DNA from: Parvularculaceae bacterium
Lineage (GTDB): Bacteria; Pseudomonadota; Alphaproteobacteria; Caulobacterales; Parvularculaceae
Direction: 5' to 3'
Length of the DNA: 5,497 nucleotides
Assembly: GCA_027080545.1 (NCBI GenBank)
Contig: JALWRV010000230.1
Span: 1 to 5,497 of the forward strand
This document shows, in pieces, positions 1-4,427 of the stretch; position 1 is the first letter of the stretch; each line of letters opens with the position of its first letter. A program made the translations under genes and the position numbers. The notes below the pieces were generated by a model, which saw nothing but the letters and a program-made list of their open reading frames with translations, was not told the DNA's origin and made no database searches.

Positions 1-1
1 C

Positions 2-499
2 GCAATCGCCCATAGAGCCCCCTTGATTATATTTACCGCTTCCGGTGGCGCCCGCATGCAAGAGGGCATTTTATCTTTGATGCAAATGCCGCGCACCACC
101 ATCGCCGTGCAAATGGTCAAAGAAGCCAACCTACCCTATCTGGTGGTGCTGACCCATCCCACCACCGGCGGCGTTACCGCTTCTTATGCTATGCTGGGCG
201 ATGTCCATCTGGCAGAACCGGGCGCTCTTATTGGATTTGCCGGTCCACGGGTGATTGAGCAAACGATACGGGAAAAATTGCCCGAAGGGTTTCAGCGCGC
301 CGAATATTTGGCGGAAAAAGGCATGGTCGATCTGGTGGTACATCGCCACGAGGTCAAATCCACCCTCGCGAAACTATTGCGCGTGCTGATGCGACCGGGC
401 AAAAAGGCGAGTTTAGGGGATAATGTGACGGCCCTGCCTTCGCCGGAGCCTGCCAAGATCATCAAAGATCAAAGCGCCCTTGATAAGGCGGCGGAATAG
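2..499 (+). CDS. accD: Acetyl-CoA carboxylase carboxyltransferase subunit beta, C-terminal part (partial at 5' end)
   Basis: This is the last 165 codons of AccD; the frame is open to the window edge, so the true start lies upstream. AccD pairs with AccA to form the carboxyltransferase that moves CO2 from carboxybiotin-BCCP to acetyl-CoA, giving malonyl-CoA for fatty acid synthesis in the cytoplasm. Visible carboxyltransferase motifs, numbered from the first complete codon, are FTASGGARMQEG (11-22, oxyanion and CoA-binding glycines), HPTTGGVTASYAMLGD (52-67) and ALIGFAGPRVIEQT (75-88), followed by REKLPEGFQR. These match the E. coli protein closely by memory. The N-terminal zinc-finger half is outside the window. 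The TTG at 23 lies inside the conserved core and is not the start. After the fold ends near residue 133 there is a short variable Ala/Lys/Pro tail, normal for the family. The next gene downstream is folC, the standard alphaproteobacterial partner. Confidence 0.97.
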   Translation, partial: AIAHRAPLIIFTASGGARMQEGILSLMQMPRTTIAVQMVKEANLPYLVVLTHPTTGGVTASYAMLGDVHLAEPGALIGFAGPRVIEQTIREKLPEGFQRAEYLAEKGMVDLVVHRHEVKSTLAKLLRVLMRPGKKASLGDNVTALPSPEPAKIIKDQSALDKAAE

Positions 500-525
500 C
501 CCTTCTCGGCCCTCATTTATCTTTC

Positions 526-548
526 ACTCAGTTTTTTGTTGAGTTTTT
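526..548 (+). terminator. Weak hairpin with T-tract between accD and folC (possible weak terminator or attenuator)
   Basis: ACTCA (526-530) can pair with TGAGT (540-544) across a 9-nt T-rich loop, and the 3' arm runs straight into a T-run (544-548). The 5-bp, AT-containing stem is too weak for a convincing intrinsic terminator, and the T-run abuts the AAGGA ribosome site of folC. If it acts at all, it would reduce accD read-through only partly. It could be chance in AT-rich spacer DNA. Confidence 0.2.
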
Positions 549-553
549 AAGGA
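549..553 (+). promoter_or_regulatory. Ribosome binding site AAGGA that favours the TTG start of folC
   Basis: AAGGA lies 7 nt before the TTG at 561, an ideal Shine-Dalgarno distance. No comparable purine-rich site precedes the in-frame ATG codons at 609, 618 and 621, so this site is the main argument for the longer FolC reading frame. Confidence 0.5.
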
Positions 554-560
554 TTGCTGA

Positions 561-1973
561 TTGCGCCGCTCCCCTGTCTATGCTTGTTCTCGGCCCATAA
601 GCGATTTGATGAGTAAAATGATGAGCGATGATCAGGGAGATTTCCCGGCCCCACGCACCACCGGACCTGCTGTCAACGCCCTGTTGACCAAGCTGGCCAC
701 ACGACGCCCCAAAATAATCGACCTCTCTTTGGGGCGCATGATGCGCGTATTGGCCCGGCTCGGCGACCCCCATGAAAAATTGCCGCCGGTCCTGCATGTG
801 GCCGGCACGAATGGCAAAGGCTCCACCATTGCGTTTATGCGCTCGATCTTACATGCCGCCGGTATAAAGGCCCATGTCTATATCTCCCCGCATCTTGTGC
901 GGTTTAATGAACGCATCATCTTGGCGGGCACGGAAATTACCGATGATCATCTGTTACAAGTGTTGGGGCGCTGTGATGTTGTCGCGGGCGATGAACCGCT
1001 AACCTATTTTGAAGCGATTAGCTGTGCGGCCTTTCTGGCTTTCGCGGATGTGCCGGCTGATGTGGTCATATTGGAAACCGGCCTCGGGGGGCGTCTTGAT
1101 GCCACCAATATTATCGATGCGCCCTTGGCCAGCATCATCACCCCTATCGGGATTGATCACCAAGCTTGGCTCGGGGACAATCTTGCGCAAATCGCCATGG
1201 AAAAAGCAGGTATTATTAAAAAAAATCGCCCGGTAATCATTGGCAAACAACATAAAGAGGCGCTGGAAGTGCTTGAGCATCGCGCGCTGGCACTGGGAGC
1301 GCCATCCCATATATTTGGGCAAGAATGGCATACGCGATTGGAACAGGGCCGATTGATTTATGAAGATGAAAACAGCCTCGGCGATTATGAACCGCCTCGT
1401 CTATTTGGGGCGCACCAGATTGATAATGCAGGGCTAGCGGTGGCGACATTAAAAGCCGCTGGCTTGGCACCCGATGACAAGCTCATATCTGATGGCATTG
1501 CCAATACATTTTGGCCCGCTCGCTTACAGCGGTTGAAGTCAGGCCCCTTGGTAACGCGCGCCGCCGCCATGGCCGGAGATGGTATCGAGCTGTGGCTTGA
1601 TGGCGGGCACAACCCTCATGCGGCCAGCATCATCGCCCGCGCCATGGCAGATTTGGAAGAACGTAACCCAAAGCCGCTGGTTTTAATCAGCGCCATACAA
1701 GACAAAAAAGATATGAAAGGTTTTTTTGCAGCATTTGCTGACATCGCGGCTTGTGTCTACACCATAAAGGCTGACATTGAGGGGGCGGGTGATCCTGAAT
1801 TAGTTGCAGCGGCCGCACAACATGCTGGTCTGCCGGCAAGTGCGTGCCATAATATTTTAGATGCCCTTGAGCAGGCCATCGCCAATGGGGCGACCAGTCC
1901 CGAAGGTGCGCCGCGCATATTAATTTGCGGCTCTCTTTATTTGGCTGGGGAACTGCTACAAGAAAATGGCTAA
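561..1973 (+). CDS. folC: Bifunctional dihydrofolate synthase / folylpolyglutamate synthase
   Basis: FolC is an ATP-dependent Mur-ligase-family enzyme. It adds glutamate to dihydropteroate to make dihydrofolate and then extends the polyglutamate tail of tetrahydrofolates in the cytoplasm. In the 470-residue reading the motifs run in order: KIIDLSLGRM (51-60), P-loop AGTNGKGST (81-89), ISPHLVRFNERI (108-119), TYFEAI (148-153), LETGLGGRLDATN (171-183), TPIGIDH (194-200), EKAGI (214-218), WPARLQ (318-323), DGGHNPHA (347-354) and CGSLYLAGE (456-464). Glu172 and His200 are the expected metal ligands, and Lys215 is the likely carbamylated lysine. The enzyme is complete. The start is uncertain: TTG 561 has a good AAGGA, but in-frame ATGs at 609, 618 and 621 give an N-terminus nearer the family norm, since homologues usually begin only about 15-30 residues before the KxIDLSLxRM motif. 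The gene follows accD and precedes dut by 20 nt. Confidence 0.97.
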   Translation: MRRSPVYACSRPISDLMSKMMSDDQGDFPAPRTTGPAVNALLTKLATRRPKIIDLSLGRMMRVLARLGDPHEKLPPVLHVAGTNGKGSTIAFMRSILHAAGIKAHVYISPHLVRFNERIILAGTEITDDHLLQVLGRCDVVAGDEPLTYFEAISCAAFLAFADVPADVVILETGLGGRLDATNIIDAPLASIITPIGIDHQAWLGDNLAQIAMEKAGIIKKNRPVIIGKQHKEALEVLEHRALALGAPSHIFGQEWHTRLEQGRLIYEDENSLGDYEPPRLFGAHQIDNAGLAVATLKAAGLAPDDKLISDGIANTFWPARLQRLKSGPLVTRAAAMAGDGIELWLDGGHNPHAASIIARAMADLEERNPKPLVLISAIQDKKDMKGFFAAFADIAACVYTIKADIEGAGDPELVAAAAQHAGLPASACHNILDALEQAIANGATSPEGAPRILICGSLYLAGELLQENG

Positions 1974-1979
1974 AAGGCT

Positions 1980-1985
1980 AGGAGG
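1980..1985 (+). promoter_or_regulatory. Strong ribosome binding site AGGAGG for dut
   Basis: A perfect AGGAGG lies 8 nt before the ATG at 1994, in the short spacer after folC. It fixes the dut start and is the strongest ribosome site in the window. Confidence 0.75.
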
Positions 1986-1993
1986 ATCATCGG

Positions 1994-2455
1994 ATGGGTG
2001 ACGGTTTGCGTGTAAAAATAAAAATACTGCCCCATGGGGTAGGGTTGAAATTACCTCGCTACGAAACCCAGCTGGCCGCCGGATGCGACGTGCGCGCCGC
2101 CCTTGAAGAAGCAGAACCGCTGACTTTAAAGCCCGGCCAACGGGCAATGGTGCCAACCGGCTTTGCCATGGCCATGCCTCCGGGGTGGGAAGCACAGATG
2201 AGGCCACGCTCTGGCTTAGCCGCCAAGCACGGCATCTCTTGCGTCAATGCCCCTGGCACCATTGATGCAGACTATCGCGGCGAACTGAAAGTGATTTTGA
2301 TCAATCATGGGGAGCAGGATTTTGTGATCCAGCGGGGTGACCGCATCGGGCAGATAATATTTGCCCCGGTGTTTCAAGCCCAGTTTGAAACGGTTGAAAA
2401 TCTTGATGAAACGGCCCGCGGGAGCGGCGGTTTCGGGTCCACCGGCAAGCAATAG
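1994..2455 (+). CDS. dut: Deoxyuridine 5'-triphosphate nucleotidohydrolase (dUTPase)
   Basis: Dut hydrolyses dUTP to dUMP and pyrophosphate, keeping uracil out of DNA and supplying dUMP to thymidylate synthase. The 153-residue length is typical of the homotrimeric dUTPases. All five family motifs are present: I, AGCDVRAA (29-36); II, PRSGLAAKHG (71-80); III, GTIDADYRGE (88-97) with the catalytic Asp91; IV, RGDRIGQIIFAP (114-125); and V, the glycine-rich RGSGGFGSTGK (142-152), which closes over the neighbouring subunit's active site. Motif I has Cys31 where Tyr or Ser is more usual, a minor change. ATG 1994 is supported by the AGGAGG ribosome site and by family length. It sits 20 nt after folC and 9 nt before the DUF1330 gene, so it is probably co-transcribed with both. 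The dUMP route links loosely to folate through thymidylate synthase, which uses the folate cofactors FolC retains. Confidence 0.98.
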   Translation: MGDGLRVKIKILPHGVGLKLPRYETQLAAGCDVRAALEEAEPLTLKPGQRAMVPTGFAMAMPPGWEAQMRPRSGLAAKHGISCVNAPGTIDADYRGELKVILINHGEQDFVIQRGDRIGQIIFAPVFQAQFETVENLDETARGSGGFGSTGKQ

Positions 2456-2464
2456 GGGGAAATT

Positions 2465-2758
2465 TTGACCAAAGGGTTTTGGATATTACGCATCGATGTG
2501 GATCAACCGGATCGCTATGGGGACTATGTTGACGCGGCGGGCCCTGCCTACAAGAAGTATGGGGCAAAAATTCTTGTTCGTGGCGGCGAATTTGAATTGG
2601 TTGAAGGCACGGCTCGAGCCCGCAATGTCATTATAGAATTTCCCTCCTATCAGGCCGCACTTGATTGCTATCATGACAGCGCCTATCAAGCGGCGGCAAA
2701 AATTCGCCAAGCCATCGCCCAATGTGATGTCATCATCATTAAAGGAGCGGCGGATTGA
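2465..2758 (+). CDS. DUF1330 domain-containing protein
   Basis: This is a 97-residue protein of the DUF1330 family, small cytoplasmic proteins with a dimeric alpha/beta (ferredoxin-like) fold and no settled biochemical role. Typical signatures are the N-terminal KGFWILRIDV (3-12), KYGAKILVRGGEFELVEG (31-48) and ARARNVIIEFPSYQAALDCY (50-69), followed by DSAYQAAAKIR (71-81). It covers essentially the whole domain, with no signal peptide or membrane segment. The start is TTG 2465, 4 nt after a purine-rich AGGGGGA (2454-2460) that overlaps the dut stop. No ATG gives the conserved N-terminus (family members begin M-x-K-G-[FY]-W), so TTG is well supported. The stop overlaps the TTG of the next gene by 4 nt (TTGA, 2755-2758), suggesting translational coupling. 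Its place between dut and the MoeB/ThiF gene suggests co-expression, but a shared pathway is not shown. Confidence 0.93.
   Translation: MTKGFWILRIDVDQPDRYGDYVDAAGPAYKKYGAKILVRGGEFELVEGTARARNVIIEFPSYQAALDCYHDSAYQAAAKIRQAIAQCDVIIIKGAAD
2742..2747 (+). promoter_or_regulatory. Ribosome binding site AAGGAG for the MoeB/ThiF gene, inside the DUF1330 coding sequence
   Basis: AAGGAG ends 7 nt before the TTG at 2755. It lies within the last codons of the DUF1330 gene and, with the TTGA overlap, settles the TTG start of the downstream gene. Confidence 0.7.
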
Positions 2759-3501
2759 GCCTTTCCCCCTCACAGCGCCAGCGTTTTAGCCGTCAGATTT
2801 TGTTAAAAGAAATCGGGGCGCAGGGCCAAACCATGCTTAGCGAGGCGCGGGTGCTGGTGGTTGGGGCCGGCGGGTTGGGCAATCCTATTTTGACCTATCT
2901 CGCCAGTGCCGGGATCGGGCACATTACGATTATCGACCCTGATCAAGTATCCCTATCCAATCTGGCGCGGCAATTTATCTTTAATGAAGGAGATATTGGA
3001 ACCAATAAAGCGCAAGCCATCGCCCAACATCTGCAAGAAAAATTTGGCGATAGCCATTTCGAACCCATTGCAGCCCCCCTTACCCCCGACAATGGCAAAG
3101 CACTATTTGAGGCTCATGATTTGGTCATCGAAGGCGTAGACCGGTTTGCCCCACGTTTTGTTATCAACCAATTATCAATCGCCACACAAACCCCTTTTGT
3201 CTCCTCAGCTGTTGGCCGCTTTGAAGGTCAGGTCGCTGCTTTTGCCCCTTGGGCTGCGAACACGGCCCCTTGCTATCAATGTCTGGTGCCGCAAATACCA
3301 GATGATGAGGCTGCCTGCGATGTTCTTGGTATTTTAGGGGCAAGTTGCGGGGTGGTAGGGGCGCAAGCGGCGCTGGAGGCCATTAAAATACTCACCAATA
3401 CAGAACCCTTGCTGTTCGCTCATTTGTTGATTCTGGACATGCTGTCAGGCGAAATGCGCCGTGTGAGCCTCAGCCGTGACCCGGGCTGCCCGGCCCACTG
3501 A
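2755..3501 (+). CDS. moeB: HesA/MoeB/ThiF family sulfur-carrier adenylyltransferase
   Basis: This is an E1-like enzyme of 248 residues that uses ATP to adenylate the C-terminal glycine of a ubiquitin-like sulfur carrier (MoaD for molybdopterin, or ThiS for thiamine). Visible elements are RFSRQI with Arg13 (10-15), the nucleotide-binding VVGAGGLGNP (35-44), the acidic end of strand 2 at Asp61, SLSNLARQ with Arg72 (67-73), Lys85, Asp129 in EGVDRF, GRFEGQ (154-159), the first zinc pair C173-x2-C176, Cys188 at the position of the MoeB/ThiF conserved cysteine, and the helix GAQAALEAIKIL (202-213). The second zinc pair, usually CPxC, reads C245-P-A-H248 and ends the protein, so the fourth ligand would be His or absent. 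The TTG start has AAGGAG and overlaps the DUF1330 stop. Whether the partner is MoaD or ThiS cannot be told, as neither gene is in the window; the symbol reflects usual naming. Confidence 0.92.
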   Translation: MSLSPSQRQRFSRQILLKEIGAQGQTMLSEARVLVVGAGGLGNPILTYLASAGIGHITIIDPDQVSLSNLARQFIFNEGDIGTNKAQAIAQHLQEKFGDSHFEPIAAPLTPDNGKALFEAHDLVIEGVDRFAPRFVINQLSIATQTPFVSSAVGRFEGQVAAFAPWAANTAPCYQCLVPQIPDDEAACDVLGILGASCGVVGAQAALEAIKILTNTEPLLFAHLLILDMLSGEMRRVSLSRDPGCPAH

Positions 3502-3516
3502 CCTCGATCCCCTTGG

Positions 3517-3547
3517 TTGGCCTTAAAATGGTTGACTCCCGGGCCAA
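3517..3547. repeat. Inverted repeat TTGGCC-N19-GGCCAA, possible operator
   Basis: TTGGCC (3517-3522) and its exact complement GGCCAA (3542-3547) flank a 19-nt spacer that contains the putative -35 box TTGACT. The arm centres are about 25 bp apart, between two and three helical turns. A regulator binding here would overlap the promoter. The arms are only 6 bp, so chance is quite possible. Confidence 0.25.
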
Positions 3548-3558
3548 AAGCTTAAAAT
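3522..3558 (+). repeat. Direct repeat CTTAAAAT, two copies 29 bp apart
   Basis: The 8-mer CTTAAAAT occurs at 3522-3529 and 3551-3558. The second copy contains the candidate -10 box TAAAAT. The pair could be a duplicated promoter core or tandem protein-binding sites, or chance in an AT-richer stretch. Confidence 0.3.
3532..3558 (+). promoter_or_regulatory. Candidate sigma-70-type promoter for the dioxygenase/kynureninase-like pair
   Basis: TTGACT (3532-3537) matches five of six positions of the -35 consensus. TAAAAT (3553-3558) matches five of six of the -10 consensus, but the 15-nt spacer is short of the usual 16-18. A different -10, TATGAT at 3565-3570, also looks good but would then need another -35. 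The position, in the only long gap before a new gene pair, supports a promoter somewhere here; the exact boxes are uncertain. Confidence 0.35.
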
Positions 3559-3596
3559 TAGACCTATGATAATGGACACGATCTTTTCCTCACGCC

Positions 3597-3617
3597 CGAC
3601 CTGCGACGATTAGGTCG
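3597..3617 (+). other. Hairpin in the probable leader upstream of the dioxygenase gene
   Basis: CGACCT (3597-3602) pairs with AGGTCG (3612-3617) over a 9-nt loop. No T-run follows, so it is not an intrinsic terminator. It could be a leader RNA structure or a palindromic protein site. It may equally be chance. Confidence 0.25.
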
Positions 3618-3685
3618 ACTGGTCAATCGCGCCAAACTGGTGCCTGTTTGCTTTTCTGGCTTAGTTCTCTTGTTGGATATTATCT

Positions 3686-4426
3686 ATGGACCGAAAATAT
3701 TATTATCATCTAATCGGCGGCGATGGCACGCTGGATTATGAAATCTATCTCAACACCCATGCCTTGCTGCAATGCCAAAAACCCTATGACACCTTGGCTG
3801 TGCCTGATGAATTGCAATTTCAAATTGTTCATCAGGTAGAAGAGCTATGGATGAAGCTGATGGCTTTCACCTTGCTTGACATCGACGAATATCTCGCAGC
3901 GGGAAACGCCAATCGGGTCATCACCCTGTTTCGGCGGGTGCATCACATTGTGCGATTGATGAATTCGCAACTTCACTTGCTAGAAACCATGTCGCCGAAA
4001 GAATATCAGGCAATCCGTGTGCAGTTGGGCAATGGTAGCGGGCAGGAATCGCCGGGCTTTCGCACCTTGTTAAAAATGGCCCCGGAATTATGGGAAAGTT
4101 TCGAGCACACCTATCTGAAAGATGGACGTACGCTGGAAGATATTTATGAAACCAATTACAGCCATGATGACGCTTATATGGTGGCCGAATGTCTGGTCGA
4201 GTTTGATGAGCTGTTCCAGAAATTCCGCTATAATCATTTACAGCTCATCGCCCGTTCCATTGGCCTTGGTTCCAAATCCCTAAAAGGACGGCCCGTGGAA
4301 ATGCTCGAGCGGGGCGTTAAGAAACAATTTTATCCAAAGCTTTGGGAGATACGCGGTAAAATGACCGATGATTGGGGCGCTTCTTACGGCGTTATCCGTG
4401 ACAGCATCACCCCGAAGGCCCATTGA
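3686..4426 (+). CDS. Tryptophan 2,3-dioxygenase family protein (compact, divergent form)
   Basis: This 246-residue protein belongs to the heme dioxygenase family whose founding member (kynA/TDO) opens the indole ring of L-tryptophan to N-formylkynurenine. Recognisable landmarks are DYEIYLNTHALLQCQKP (17-33), DELQFQIVHQVEELWMK (41-57) with active-site Phe45 and His49, LLETMSPKEYQAIR (98-111) with Tyr107 and Arg111 where TDO binds the substrate carboxylate, SGQESPGFR (118-126), and FRYNHLQLIARSIG (180-193) with His184 at the proximal heme ligand. It is shorter than the usual bacterial TDO (about 280 residues), lacking much of the middle insert. The canonical GTGGS loop after the heme histidine is replaced by GLGSKSLKGRP (193-203). 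The start is ATG 3686, the first usable codon after an in-frame stop at 3662; the ribosome site is weak (GGA, 3674-3676). The kynureninase-like gene begins 1 nt after its stop. Family assignment is firm; the exact substrate is inferred. Confidence 0.88.
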   Translation: MDRKYYYHLIGGDGTLDYEIYLNTHALLQCQKPYDTLAVPDELQFQIVHQVEELWMKLMAFTLLDIDEYLAAGNANRVITLFRRVHHIVRLMNSQLHLLETMSPKEYQAIRVQLGNGSGQESPGFRTLLKMAPELWESFEHTYLKDGRTLEDIYETNYSHDDAYMVAECLVEFDELFQKFRYNHLQLIARSIGLGSKSLKGRPVEMLERGVKKQFYPKLWEIRGKMTDDWGASYGVIRDSITPKAH

Positions 4427-4427
4427 G

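Larger units (their letters stand above)
3502..3685. other. 184-nt intergenic region with candidate control elements
   Basis: This is the longest non-coding stretch in the window and the natural transcription break between the housekeeping block and the tryptophan-type unit. No convincing intrinsic terminator follows the moeB stop. The region holds a possible promoter (3532-3558), an 8-bp direct repeat CTTAAAAT (3522-3529 and 3551-3558), an inverted repeat TTGGCC/GGCCAA (3517-3522 and 3542-3547) and a hairpin CGACCT/AGGTCG (3597-3602 and 3612-3617). No tRNA, riboswitch or conserved small protein was recognised. Confidence 0.6.

Noticed and set aside
23..25. TTG at 23 as the start of a short independent gene
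   Set aside because: The conserved AccD sequence continues upstream of it in frame to position 2; the start is outside the window.
1218..1225. A run of eight A residues in folC, and a similar A7 run near 4724, as possible slippage or frameshift sites
   Set aside because: Both genes stay in one correct frame through the run with conserved motifs on either side; the runs encode ordinary Lys codons.
131..2773. Several minus-strand open frames of 65-110 codons opposite accD, folC, dut and the DUF1330 gene
   Set aside because: Each lies opposite a strongly recognised gene, and none shows a recognisable domain. They are shadow frames.
2906..3337. Plus-strand frames at 2906-3139 and 3146-3337 inside the MoeB/ThiF gene
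   Set aside because: They are out of phase with a complete, motif-rich MoeB/ThiF frame, and their translations resemble no known protein.
3481..3493. Perfect 13-nt palindrome CCGGGCTGCCCGG at the end of the MoeB/ThiF gene, considered as a terminator stem
   Set aside because: It lies in the last coding codons, its possible loop is only 3 nt, and no T-run follows.
3566..3613. A 15-codon reading frame (ATG 3566 to TAG 3611-3613) in the leader of the dioxygenase gene, considered as an attenuation leader peptide
   Set aside because: It contains no tryptophan codon, has no good ribosome site, and is followed by no terminator/antiterminator pair.
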